Part shown: in pieces, positions 1 through 7,311 of the stretch | How the letters are laid out: each line of letters opens with the position of its first letter | Numbering within the stretch: the stretch's first letter is position 1 | Source: Propionibacteriaceae bacterium | GTDB lineage: Bacteria > Actinomycetota > Actinomycetes > Propionibacteriales > Propionibacteriaceae | NCBI GenBank assembly: GCA_031261485.1 | Contig: JAISJO010000015.1 | Coordinates: forward strand, 1-32,303 | Length of the DNA: 32,303 bases | Direction of reading: 5' to 3' | Position numbers and translations under genes: made by a program | The notes under the pieces: model-generated | The model's database searches: none | What the model saw: the letters and a program-made list of their open reading frames with translations, nothing else | What the model was told of the DNA's origin: nothing

Positions 1-150
1 GGCGAACTTTGGCCTAGTCCGTGCAATTTCTGGGGCACTTGACGGAGTTGGCTCAAAGTACGCCCAATTCCGGGCCGAGAATGGACCATCTTTGAGCTAA
101 CTCCGCATACGCCCCCCGCAGCAGGACGAAGTGGGCCAAAGTTGGACCCC
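1..150. repeat. Nested palindromic element, copy A (may begin before the window)
   Basis: An outer inverted repeat (GGCGAACTTTGGCC at 1-14, GGCCAAAG at 134-141) encloses a second hairpin: CGGAGTTGGCTCAAAG at 43-58 pairs with CTTTGAGCTAACTCCG at 90-105, with one G-T wobble. The same layout and nearly the same length recur at 5712-5867, where the stem bases differ but still pair. No reading frame in it looks real. It resembles a non-autonomous mobile palindrome or a structured RNA; I recognise no named family. Confidence 0.6.
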
Positions 151-198
151 GCTGAGCACTAGCGAACGGCGCGCCCGGTTCGACATGAACTCCGGAAC

Positions 199-414
199 GA
201 CATAAGGGCAGGATGTCGGACAAAACGAGCCACTTCCCAACCCCGCCGCGCCCGGCGCGGGGGGTCCCCACATACCGGAGGACGGCCGCGCAGTGTCGAA
301 CGCGCCCAAGGCTGGGCCGCCCGAGGATGTGTGGGGGTTAGCCGAGGCAGGACGGGGAGTTGGAAACTGAACAAGACCAAACAACTGCTTGCACTCGAAG
401 GCGGATGTAAGCAG
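199..414. repeat. 172-bp dispersed repeat R, copy 1 (with weaker flank)
   Basis: Positions 199-370 match 25179-25350 over exactly 172 bp with no net length change. Both copies carry the GC-rich hairpin around CCCCGCCGCGCCCGGCGCGG, the block CCGAGGATGTGTGGGGGTTA and the end GGGGAGTTGGAAACTGA. About 20 nt in the middle (near 290-309) are unrelated between copies. Weaker similarity continues to about 414. Several frames are open on both strands, as expected for GC-rich DNA, so I do not call a gene. Function unknown: possibly a structured RNA or a mobile repeat. Confidence 0.6.
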
Positions 415-428
415 GACACAGGCCGAGT

Positions 429-456
429 GGATACTGCGAATGTCGCGCAGTTTGAC
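429..456. repeat. Half unit of the GTCAT palindromic repeat family
   Basis: GGATACTGCG, a short loop, then CGCGCAG and TTTGAC form a hairpin. It matches the right half of the element at 1981-2057. Its right edge supplies part of the candidate -35 box for the downstream transporter gene. Confidence 0.45.
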
Positions 457-517
457 CGAATTACCCCTCTCGCATACTAATTGGTAGATAGGCACCAATT
501 GGTAGTACACTACCAAT
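452..517 (+). promoter_or_regulatory. Promoter and operator of the sugar symporter gene
   Basis: A weak sigma-70-like promoter can be drawn: TTGACC (452-457) and CATACT (473-478, spacing 15). Just downstream, ATTGGTAGTACACTACCAAT (498-517) is a perfect inverted repeat with 9-bp arms. It overlaps ACCAATTGGT (494-503), a perfect 10-bp palindrome, and AATTGGTAG also occurs at 479-487. This looks like a repressor site placed over the start of transcription. The regulator is not visible in the window. Confidence 0.5.
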
Positions 518-574
518 ATTCGGGCACCAGCCCGACCTTACATACAACCACGACGATGTGAAGGGGTGGCCAAC

Positions 575-1951
575 ATGGCCCGTCCAGCCGGTTACATGGT
601 TTCCCGCAGGCAGACACTGAGCTATTCGGTGTACTTCCTTGGGCAGAACATTTCATTTTCCATCCTCAGCCTGTACCTCGTCGTCTTCTTCACCGACATC
701 GGCATCCCCGCCGCCACGGTCGGCATCATCACGCTCATCGTGAAGATCTGGGACGCCATCAATGACCCGATTTTCGGCGGGATTGTCGACAAGGTCCGCC
801 TCAAGGGCGGCAAGTTCATGCCGTGGCTTCGAATCGCGCTGGCTGCCCTGCCGCTGGCCACCTTGGCCCTGTTCGCCATCCCTTCATCGATTCCGCTGAC
901 CGCCAAAATCGTCTGGGCATGCGTGGGGTACATGCTGTGGGACATGGCGTACACCATCTGCGATCTGCCCATATTTGGCCTTGTCACAACCCTGACCAAC
1001 AACGAAGAAGAGCGCACGAAGATCATGTCGTACGCCCGACTCATGGCGCTGGCCGCCTTCATTGTGGCAGCCCTCGTCATCCCGCTGGTCCGCAAAGCCA
1101 TCCCCGGCTGGTTCGCCTGCGTGGCGCTACTGTGCATCGCCGTCGTCGCGCTCATGCTGCCGATCTGCATCACTGGCCGCGAAACGATTGCACCCCAACC
1201 AACGGCAGATGACTTCGGCTTGGGCGACATGGTGCGTTACCTTGGTAAGAATAAGTACCTCTTGCTCTTCAACCTGGCCATCATCGTCGGCAGCCTGGCC
1301 AACACCGGGTCGACTCTGGGGGTCCTCCTGGCGAGGTACAACCTGGGCGACGAAGCCAAACTCACCATGATCAGCCTGTGCTCTATCGCACCAGCACTCC
1401 TGTTCGGCGCCTTCTTGCCGCGTCTCGTGAAGAAGTTCGACAAGTTCCATATCTTCTTTGCTGCAACAGTTCTGTCGGCTGTTTTCGGCGTCATCCAGTA
1501 CTTCGTTGGCTATGGTAACGAAATTGTCTTCTTCATTGTGTACTTCATTCGGTACATTCCCTTCGGCGCGACCCTGTTCATGATGTTCATGTTTACCCCC
1601 GATTGCGTGGAGTATGCCCTTTACCGGACCGGCGTGAACGCCTCCGGAGTCGCCTTCTCCATACAGACCTTCACGGCTAAGTTCACTACAGCCATTGGTA
1701 CGGCTGTTGGTGCGTTTGCCCTTGCGGCCATCGGTTTCATCGAGACGGAGGGTGCCACTCAGTTGCCCGGTTTCGAGGACAAGCTGTGGGCCGTCATGAC
1801 GATTATTCCCGCCATCGGCTCCCTGCTCGCCATCCCTTTGTTGCTGGCGTACAAGCTGCGCGACAAGGATGTACAAGTCATGGCGAAGGCCAACTCCGGG
1901 GAAATCTCCCGCGAGGAAGCCGATGTACTCCTGGGCGGTCGCTTCCACTAG
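575..1951 (+). CDS. MFS/GPH family sugar:cation symporter
   Basis: Predicted inner-membrane transporter of the glycoside-pentoside-hexuronide (MelB-like) family, which imports a sugar or glycoside with Na+ or H+. It has 458 residues and about 12 hydrophobic helices. The family signature WDAINDPIFGGIVDK lies near residues 57-71, and a cytoplasmic loop follows helix 6 at about residue 210. I chose the ATG at 575 because AAGGGG ends 8 nt upstream. A GTG at 566 is in frame but overlaps that ribosome site. It is a single gene behind a palindromic operator and faces pncA. The substrate cannot be read from sequence; melibiose, lactose and xylosides are typical of the family. There is no adjacent glycosidase to narrow the choice, and the GH10 xylanase is 12 kb away. 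Confidence 0.85.
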   Translation: MARPAGYMVSRRQTLSYSVYFLGQNISFSILSLYLVVFFTDIGIPAATVGIITLIVKIWDAINDPIFGGIVDKVRLKGGKFMPWLRIALAALPLATLALFAIPSSIPLTAKIVWACVGYMLWDMAYTICDLPIFGLVTTLTNNEEERTKIMSYARLMALAAFIVAALVIPLVRKAIPGWFACVALLCIAVVALMLPICITGRETIAPQPTADDFGLGDMVRYLGKNKYLLLFNLAIIVGSLANTGSTLGVLLARYNLGDEAKLTMISLCSIAPALLFGAFLPRLVKKFDKFHIFFAATVLSAVFGVIQYFVGYGNEIVFFIVYFIRYIPFGATLFMMFMFTPDCVEYALYRTGVNASGVAFSIQTFTAKFTTAIGTAVGAFALAAIGFIETEGATQLPGFEDKLWAVMTIIPAIGSLLAIPLLLAYKLRDKDVQVMAKANSGEISREEADVLLGGRFH

Positions 1952-1980
1952 GGAAGCACTGGCTATTGGACACTTCAACT

Positions 1981-2057
1981 GTCATTCTGCGCAAGCGGAG
2001 CGCTGGTCGCAGAATCTAGGCCTGTCAGATGGATACTGCGACTTCGCGCAGCATGAC
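1981..2057. repeat. Composite GTCAT palindromic repeat (two hairpins)
   Basis: It begins GTCATTCTGCGC and ends GCGCAGCATGAC, which is nearly its reverse complement. Inside are two hairpins, TTCTGCG...CGCAGAA and ACTGCGACTTCGCGCAG. It is a REP-like intergenic element and recurs at 14892, 18023, 18502, 20820 and 25433 in various arrangements. Confidence 0.65.
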
Positions 2058-2098
2058 GAGATGCGCCTAGCAGTGTTTCCCGAGGCAGCAAAGACGGT

Positions 2099-2116
2099 TC
2101 CGCGCTGAGGCGCGGA
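2099..2116. terminator. Possible bidirectional hairpin terminator
   Basis: TCCGCGC-TGAG-GCGCGGA is a perfect 7-bp stem with a 4-nt loop, placed between the converging ends of the symporter gene and pncA. It has no T-run on either side, so it would be an actinobacterial-type U-less hairpin at best. Confidence 0.45.
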
Positions 2117-2126
2117 CATCGGCACA

Positions 2127-2690
2127 TTACCTCTTTGTTCGCACCGTGATGTTGGCTTCTTCGAACTCCTTCTTGACCGCGGGCACAGAGTCAGGATTGA
2201 CGGCAGCGGTCAGTTTCAGGCGTACCGTCGTGGCGTAACCCAAGGCGGCCGAGTCCAAAGCAGTGGCTCGTACACAATAGTCGGTGGCGATACCAACAAC
2301 GTCCACATCGGACACCTCATGTACAGCGAGGTACTCATCGAGCCCCTGCCCGTCAGCGGTGGCGCCTTCGAAACCGGAATACGCAGCCTCATAATTACCC
2401 TTGTCAAAGACCGCATCAATGCGATTGACGACGAGGTTGGGGTGGAACTGCTGGCCCTGCGTGCCCACGACGCAATGCGGCGGCCACGAATCGACAAAGT
2501 CAGGATTGTCCGAGAAGTGCGAACCGGGATCGATATGGGCGTCGCGGGTTGCCACGATCACATCATAACCATGGTCGCCGTTGGCCCAGTCGCTGATGGC
2601 GCTCGCAACCGCCGCACCACCGGTTACCGCAAGCGACCCGCCCTCGCAGAAATCATTCTGTACATCAACAATGATGAGTGCCTTAGCCAT
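2127..2690 (-). CDS. pncA: Nicotinamidase (isochorismatase-like cysteine hydrolase)
   Basis: Hydrolyses nicotinamide to nicotinate and ammonia for NAD+ salvage in the cytoplasm. The 187 residues carry the whole PncA catalytic set: D9 in IVDVQNDF, K97, and C139 in the GIATDYCV motif. The metal ligands D50, H52, H58 and H72 fit the D-H-H-H pattern of the tuberculosis enzyme. The ATG at 2690 follows an AAGGAGG ribosome site. Length is normal for the family (about 185). It lies downstream of the XRE membrane regulator on the same strand but with 249 bp between them containing phased repeats, so it probably has its own promoter. Some isochorismatase-like hydrolases act on other amides, but the residue match makes nicotinamidase the best call. 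Confidence 0.9.
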   Translation of the reverse strand: MAKALIIVDVQNDFCEGGSLAVTGGAAVASAISDWANGDHGYDVIVATRDAHIDPGSHFSDNPDFVDSWPPHCVVGTQGQQFHPNLVVNRIDAVFDKGNYEAAYSGFEGATADGQGLDEYLAVHEVSDVDVVGIATDYCVRATALDSAALGYATTVRLKLTAAVNPDSVPAVKKEFEEANITVRTKR

Positions 2691-2727
2691 GAAAACCTCC
2701 TTGTGTCCCTATGACAAGTCTACCGAT

Positions 2728-2746
2728 TGCCCCGCATGACGGGGCA
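2728..2746. other. Hairpin in the pncA upstream region
   Basis: TGCCCCG-CATGA-CGGGGCA is a perfect 7-bp stem with a 5-nt loop, 38-56 nt before the pncA start. No T-run follows. It could lie in the 5' untranslated region of pncA or end the XRE transcript; the sequence does not decide. Confidence 0.35.
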
Positions 2747-2841
2747 TGTCCATGCCTGCGCGATGAACTGTCAGCTTTTCCCCAACATGTCGGCACTCGC
2801 TCGCCCAGTCCTCTCCCGAAAGGACCACATCATCTGTCAAC

Positions 2842-2875
2842 TGTAAGACTTACATTAACTTACACTTCGCTTACA
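2842..2875 (-). promoter_or_regulatory. Helically phased TGTAAG repeats upstream of pncA
   Basis: TGTAAGACTTACA (2842-2854) is a palindrome with 6-bp arms. CTTACA then repeats at 2859-2864 and 2870-2875, at steps of 10 and 11 bp, so the copies face one side of the helix. This is the layout of a cooperative regulator site. Its distance from pncA (about 150 bp) fits an upstream activator or a promoter-proximal operator with a long leader. Confidence 0.4.
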
Positions 2876-2939
2876 CTTGGGAGCCGCTGACCAGTGGGCC
2901 CTTGGTCATTGGCCGCGTTGTTCGACATCCTGCCCGCTG

Positions 2940-3983
2940 TCAGCGAGGAGCAGACCCAACTATCGACCTACGCAACGTCCCAATCACGGCCAAGACGGCA
3001 GCGATGATCAGGCAGGACGCACTCGCGATGAGGGTGATATTGCTGTTGATAAGGGCAGACGTGCTCCAGTCGAAGAGGTCGAACGGGCCCCATGGCGAGA
3101 CGGAAGTCCCATCAACGATCCGATTGATCGCCGCATTGCCGAAGAACTCCCAGATGGTGATGATCACAAGGGAGATTGCGGCTCGGTACCATCCGGAGAT
3201 GGGGAGGTACCGTATCGTCATCGCGATCAGCCAAACAGGCAGGATGCTGACAATGATGATGGGCACGGCGATAAGGCCGTACTGTCCCAGCGCACCACTG
3301 GCGGCCATCGCCACCAAAACGAGGGCAAAGAGCAGAACCGTATCGACAGCGAGGCAGACGAGCGTCTTGTTGCGCCCGAGCCATCCCGCTGGTTCCAAAC
3401 CACGCAGGACCAGCGGGCCAAAGACGACGACGCAGCCGAAGAGAGTTCCCAAGATGGCGACGATGAGCCACCAACCTCGGCCGGTTTGCAGCCAAATGGC
3501 GAGGAAGAGCAGGAATAGACTGGCCAGGAAGGCGCCCAGGACGATCAGCCAACGCCGCTTGCCGACCCAGTACGGCAGAACGGTGAGCGAGGCGGCCACC
3601 ATGATGGCGGTCAAGACGATGAAGAACCAGGTCAGACCGTGGCCGACAGCGATATTGACAATGAAACACGTCACAAGTGCGATGCCATATGCAATCGCGG
3701 AACCCCAGGTGACGATGGCCCGCTGAGTTCGGAAACTTGAGGCTTGACTGGAAACCTGGGCGTACTCTCGGTCATCGGAAGCGCTCATGAGTTCATGGTC
3801 GGAGACCCCGAGGGCCTGTGACAAAGGCGCAATCATCGTGATATCCGGGTACGACACCCCACGTTCCCACTTGCTTACTGCGGACTCCGTGACATGCAAT
3901 TGGTCGGCCAGTCCGCGCTGGCTCAATCCTGCGGCACGCCGCTTCTGAGCGACAAAGGTTCCGAAAACATCTCGCTTCTGCAT
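2940..3983 (-). CDS. XRE-type HTH regulator with eight-helix membrane domain
   Basis: The first 65 or so residues are a Cro/cI-type helix-turn-helix domain (AGLSQRGLADQLHVTESAVSKWERG, then YPDITMIAPLSQALGVS). After a short linker, the rest is hydrophobic with about eight predicted membrane helices up to residue 347. Such proteins are membrane-tethered transcription factors of unknown signal. I chose the ATG at 3983 (MQKRDVF) because GGAAGA lies just upstream and the HTH begins there. An in-frame start at 4049 would add 22 residues unlike the family. Its target is unknown; it may act on its own gene or the neighbouring pncA. No ligand-binding motif is visible. Confidence 0.75.
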   Translation of the reverse strand: MQKRDVFGTFVAQKRRAAGLSQRGLADQLHVTESAVSKWERGVSYPDITMIAPLSQALGVSDHELMSASDDREYAQVSSQASSFRTQRAIVTWGSAIAYGIALVTCFIVNIAVGHGLTWFFIVLTAIMVAASLTVLPYWVGKRRWLIVLGAFLASLFLLFLAIWLQTGRGWWLIVAILGTLFGCVVVFGPLVLRGLEPAGWLGRNKTLVCLAVDTVLLFALVLVAMAASGALGQYGLIAVPIIIVSILPVWLIAMTIRYLPISGWYRAAISLVIITIWEFFGNAAINRIVDGTSVSPWGPFDLFDWSTSALINSNITLIASASCLIIAAVLAVIGTLRRSIVGSAPR

Positions 3984-4168
3984 GGTTCTTCCGTTCTGTG
4001 ATGGTGTCCGGTGGGGCACATCATCAGCGTAGGTGCGTACGCCCGTCACTACCTAGCCATGGCGACTCGACCGTTCGGCTTGGTGCGCTCACACCGTGCT
4101 TTACCCAACTCGACCGCCGAGCCAGACGACTCTCGCCTTCCCTCAGGTAGCCCGACTCTGTGGGGCCG

Positions 4169-4927
4169 CTACAGCGCAGAGCACAGGAATTGCGCATCGG
4201 CGAAGACGAGATGCGACTCAGTCCTGCGAGAACCGGTGTCCATGTACGCACCAATTTCCACTCGCAGGGCGTTATTCAGGGCAACGTCGAGTTCTTGAGT
4301 TGAATAGAACGACACAGGAGTTGACGATTGCCAGATGATTTGCTCGTCGGCCTTCACGTACACAGAGTAAGTGGTGGAGGGGTCGCCCTTGGAGTTGATG
4401 CCCAGCGTTGCGCGGAAAGTCGTGCACTTTCGCCCCAGGTCCCACGAAGACCAGAGGTGGTCGCCCGGATCGACATAGTTTCCGCAACTATTTCCGCAGC
4501 TAACGGTGTAACCGCCAAGAGTAAAGGTTTGGTGGTACGTCGCACCGTTGACGGAGTATGTGCCTCCCGTCCCGTCGTCTCCGTACCCGCTGATGCGCGT
4601 CCCAGAACGGATATCGTCGAGGTAATACCACGCCAAGGCCCCGGTGGGGAACGCAGACGAGGTGGCCGGTTGGGACGGTTCCGCCGATAGGGTGGGAGTC
4701 GGCGAGACTGTCACTACTGTTGTAGCCGTCTCAGTTGCGGTCAGGGTTGCCATTACTGTCGCCGTCTCGGTGAGCAATGACTCTGGCGCGGTTGCTCGAC
4801 CAATACCGAAGCCGACAAGGCCCACGAGAACCGCCACCGCAACAGCCACGACAATCCAGTAGCGTCCCAGGAGGAGCCACAGATTCGATGGTTCGCGTGA
4901 AGAGAGGCGAGAGTCTGACATGCACAC
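4169..4927 (-). CDS. Membrane-anchored protein with NPCBM-like C-terminal domain
   Basis: 252 residues. A short cytoplasmic start is followed by one membrane helix at about residues 22-45 (IVVAVAVAVLVGLVGFGIG), then a Thr/Ser/Pro-rich stalk at about 50-95. The extracellular C-terminal part, about 96-252, contains SSWDLGRKCTTFRATLGI and a later LRVEIGAYMD segment. That pattern resembles the NPCBM/NEW2 carbohydrate-binding fold often found next to glycosidase modules, but no catalytic domain is present. C145, C149, C168 and C250 could form disulphides. The start is a GTG at 4927, 10 nt after AGGAG; an ATG at 4921 is the alternative. It lies 31 bp downstream of the next gene on the same strand and probably shares its transcript. 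A surface sugar-binding role is inference. Confidence 0.65.
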   Translation of the reverse strand: MCMSDSRLSSREPSNLWLLLGRYWIVVAVAVAVLVGLVGFGIGRATAPESLLTETATVMATLTATETATTVVTVSPTPTLSAEPSQPATSSAFPTGALAWYYLDDIRSGTRISGYGDDGTGGTYSVNGATYHQTFTLGGYTVSCGNSCGNYVDPGDHLWSSWDLGRKCTTFRATLGINSKGDPSTTYSVYVKADEQIIWQSSTPVSFYSTQELDVALNNALRVEIGAYMDTGSRRTESHLVFADAQFLCSAL

Positions 4928-4958
4928 AGCATATAGTCTCCTGACTAGGAGAGGTACG

Positions 4959-5576
4959 TCACTTGGGCGAATTGCTGTGGTCGATTATCTCTCCACCGTC
5001 CAGCCAAAAGGAAAACGCATCAGAAGCAAAATCCGTCCAGTTGATGACGATGTCGTCCAGTACCTTCGACTCATCGAGCAAGTCTGACTGAAGCCAGGAG
5101 ACAAGGAAGAATGCCTCTCGCAGATCGTCATAGGTTTGCTCAACCCCCGTGGCCACGTCTTGAACCAAAGGGTTTCCCATGTCGCTGTTGCTGTCACGAC
5201 AGGCAATCGTCACTTCCACATTCCCGCGACAGAGGGTCTTGCCTGCGGAGCACTCCCCAGATGTACACCCACCCCGAGGCCCAAAATGCTGGTCGGGCGA
5301 TTCTTCGACATAGCACCGAACCAGTATTGGGTAATCCGTCCGCGCGATGTTCAGGTCCGCCAGCCCAACCGGAACAATCAGGTAACGTCCGTCGACGGCG
5401 AACTCCACTCCCGGACGGTCTCGGTAGGGCTCTGAGGTGGGAAGTGGCGTTGCCCGGTAAGGCACACCACGTACAGTGCGCTGAGATGTGTGGCTGACGC
5501 CAATAACAGCATCAACACAAATGTTGCCCAAAGGGGTGCTGAGGATGCCCACACCTTGTACTTCGTTAGTCGTCAC
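4959..5576 (-). CDS. Hypothetical protein
   Basis: About 205 residues, soluble, with no signal peptide, membrane helix or recognised domain. The middle holds a Cys cluster (RCYVEESPDQ, then GCTSGECSAGKTLC and IACRD), and the C-terminal third is acidic. The start is uncertain because the frame has no ATG. GTG at 5576 has GGGAG about 5 nt upstream and is my choice; TTG at 5588 adds four residues. It is followed after 31 bp by the membrane-anchored NPCBM-like gene, so the two are probably cotranscribed. The Cys cluster could bind metal or form disulphides. Its lack of an export signal and weak start make me moderately, not fully, sure of the gene. Confidence 0.55.
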   Translation of the reverse strand: MTTNEVQGVGILSTPLGNICVDAVIGVSHTSQRTVRGVPYRATPLPTSEPYRDRPGVEFAVDGRYLIVPVGLADLNIARTDYPILVRCYVEESPDQHFGPRGGCTSGECSAGKTLCRGNVEVTIACRDSNSDMGNPLVQDVATGVEQTYDDLREAFFLVSWLQSDLLDESKVLDDIVINWTDFASDAFSFWLDGGEIIDHSNSPK

Positions 5577-5711
5577 GGTCACTCCCAATGAATCCCATCT
5601 GTGCCTGACTTTGCATCAATTCCCACTTCCCGACTGATTCATACTGAGTCTAGGCGAACTGGCGGCAAGCGGAGGCTCGTGGGCCCTGCAACTTCGAGCA
5701 AAGCGGCACAC

Positions 5712-5867
5712 ATTGGCGGACTTTGGCCACAACCGTGTCCAAATCGACCGATGAGTCGGAGTTGGTCCAAAGTTCGCCCGAAACCGGCCTGGAAATGGGC
5801 GAACTTTGCACCTACTCCGCTTGTCGCACTCCAAATCGTGAGGGATAGGCCAAAGTTGGTCGGGCAT
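5712..5867. repeat. Nested palindromic element, copy B
   Basis: Same architecture as 1-150. Outer arms are GGACTTTGGCC (near 5718-5728) and GGCCAAAGTT (5848-5857). The inner hairpin pairs 5757-5779 with 5797-5819 over about 23 bp with two mismatches and a 17-nt loop. Relative to copy A, stem bases changed on both sides so that pairing is kept. The gap 5577-5917 between genes holds nothing else I can identify. Confidence 0.65.
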
Positions 5868-5917
5868 CAGGGATAAGAGGCCAGAAATTCACCCTTGCTT
5901 TGGCTTCGACGAAAGCC

Positions 5918-7102
5918 TCAGCTTCGGAACAGCGGTACCTCGTCGAGGAGGAACTGTTCCAGGGTGCAGTTGGCGGTGCCGATCACGAGCGCTAGGGCCC
6001 GCGGGTACCGTTTCATGAACGTGTCCAAACCGTCGAGGCGCTTGGTTGTGCCGCTCTTGACCTCAATGGCGGTGAGGCGGTCACCCTGGCGAATCACAAA
6101 GTCAACCTCGTTACTGCGGTCGCGCCACCAGAAGAGGTCGAACCCTTCATCTTGGCTCCTGGCCAACAGGTGAGCACCGATGGCAGACTCCACGAGGTGT
6201 CCGCGTGCCGTCCGGTCATCCATCAAAGTAGAACGCGAAGCGCCATATCCATAAGTCATGAGCGACGTGTCGAAGACCAGCAGTCGCGGCGAACTGTTTC
6301 GCGTTTGGACAGCGTCGAGCGAGAAGCGCTGCAAGCCGCATAACATTCCCGCCTTGCCTAGCAGGTCGAGGTAATGGGCCAGCGTTACCGTGTTGCCTGC
6401 GTCCTGCAACTGGCCTTGCAGCTTGGTGTACGACAGTTCCTGTGCCGAGTAGATGGCACCGAGCCGAAACAAGGCACGCAGCAAGGCAGGTTTGCGCACC
6501 TGTTCCATGGACAATACATCCTGCGAAATGGTCGGTTCGACGATGGAGGAACCCATGTAGCGTGCCCAGCGGGCCTCGTCGTGACGCAGCAGGGCAGCTC
6601 CCGGATAGCCGCCGAAATAGAGAAAGTCATCAAGAGTGTAACCAAACGCTTGTTGGCATTCTGCGTAGTTCCAATGATGGCAGTAAAGCACTTCGAAGCG
6701 CCCCATCAGAGACTCCTCCAAACCGCGCTGGACAAGCATGGATGATGAACCAGTGAGCACGATCTGAAGGTCATGTTCCAGCCGTGAATCCTCGTCCCAC
6801 AAGGCTTTGACGGCACTCGACCACTGCGGCACCTTCTGAATCTCGTCAATAACCAAGACTGCCTGTCCTGTTGAAGACAGGGCCAGTTGACGGGCCAGGT
6901 CCCACTCATTGCTCAGCCACTCGCGCGACGGCACCACGGCCTCATCGACACTGACAAACCGGGACGGCAGAGTGATTTGTTTGAGTGACTGAGTCACTGC
7001 AGTCGTTTTGCCCGTTTGGCGAGGGCCGACGACGATTTGCATAAAGTGGCGTGGTTCATTCAGTCGGTCAGCCAACTGCTGGACAAGTGCTCGCTGGTAC
7101 AT
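5918..7102 (-). CDS. AAA+ ATPase with DUF4143 domain
   Basis: 394 residues. The N-terminal ATPase has Walker A GPRQTGKT at 26-33 and Walker B VLVIDEIQ at 82-89, with the sensor LTGSSS near 115. The C-terminal DUF4143 part ends in a PD-(D/E)xK-like signature, NEVDFVI followed by AIEVKSG. This family is common in bacteria, often near toxin-antitoxin genes, and its function is not settled. Start: ATG at 7102 with GGGAGGA just upstream. It is monocistronic, and its promoter holds two tandem ACTCA inverted repeats, so expression is probably controlled by a DNA-binding partner not visible here. The length is typical and no key residue is missing. Confidence 0.85.
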   Translation of the reverse strand: MYQRALVQQLADRLNEPRHFMQIVVGPRQTGKTTAVTQSLKQITLPSRFVSVDEAVVPSREWLSNEWDLARQLALSSTGQAVLVIDEIQKVPQWSSAVKALWDEDSRLEHDLQIVLTGSSSMLVQRGLEESLMGRFEVLYCHHWNYAECQQAFGYTLDDFLYFGGYPGAALLRHDEARWARYMGSSIVEPTISQDVLSMEQVRKPALLRALFRLGAIYSAQELSYTKLQGQLQDAGNTVTLAHYLDLLGKAGMLCGLQRFSLDAVQTRNSSPRLLVFDTSLMTYGYGASRSTLMDDRTARGHLVESAIGAHLLARSQDEGFDLFWWRDRSNEVDFVIRQGDRLTAIEVKSGTTKRLDGLDTFMKRYPRALALVIGTANCTLEQFLLDEVPLFRS

Positions 7103-7133
7103 GGGTCCTCCCTCGTGGCGGTTCGTTACGCAA

Positions 7134-7174
7134 TACTCAGTATAGTGAGTAAATTACTCAACATAGCGAGTAAT
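7134..7174 (-). promoter_or_regulatory. Two tandem ACTCA/TGAGT inverted repeats upstream of the ATPase
   Basis: TACTCA-N6-TGAGTA (7134-7151) is followed immediately by ATTACTC-N8-GAGTAAT (7153-7174). Arms are perfect. The pair lies 32-72 nt upstream of the ATPase start, as expected for an operator over the promoter. Confidence 0.55.
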
Positions 7175-7311
7175 GAGAGAATAGTCATTGGAACGGTACC
7201 GCTTCTGGCCCGACGATTCGCCAGACGCTGTCCGTGAGCGTCCCAGCCATGTTCCGGTGCGCTTATGCAACAGCTAGAATGAGTATTTCCAGGAACAGGG
7301 GAGGAAGCATC

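Noticed and set aside
97..516. Minus-strand frame of 139 codons across repeat copy 1, with a similar frame in copy 2
   Set aside because: Other frames are open over the same repeat too, the 20-nt core is unrelated between copies, and no ribosome site or family match is seen. Not enough for a gene.
1127..1978. Open frame of 283 codons on the minus strand opposite the symporter gene
   Set aside because: Antisense shadow; the plus-strand frame has clear transporter helices and motifs.
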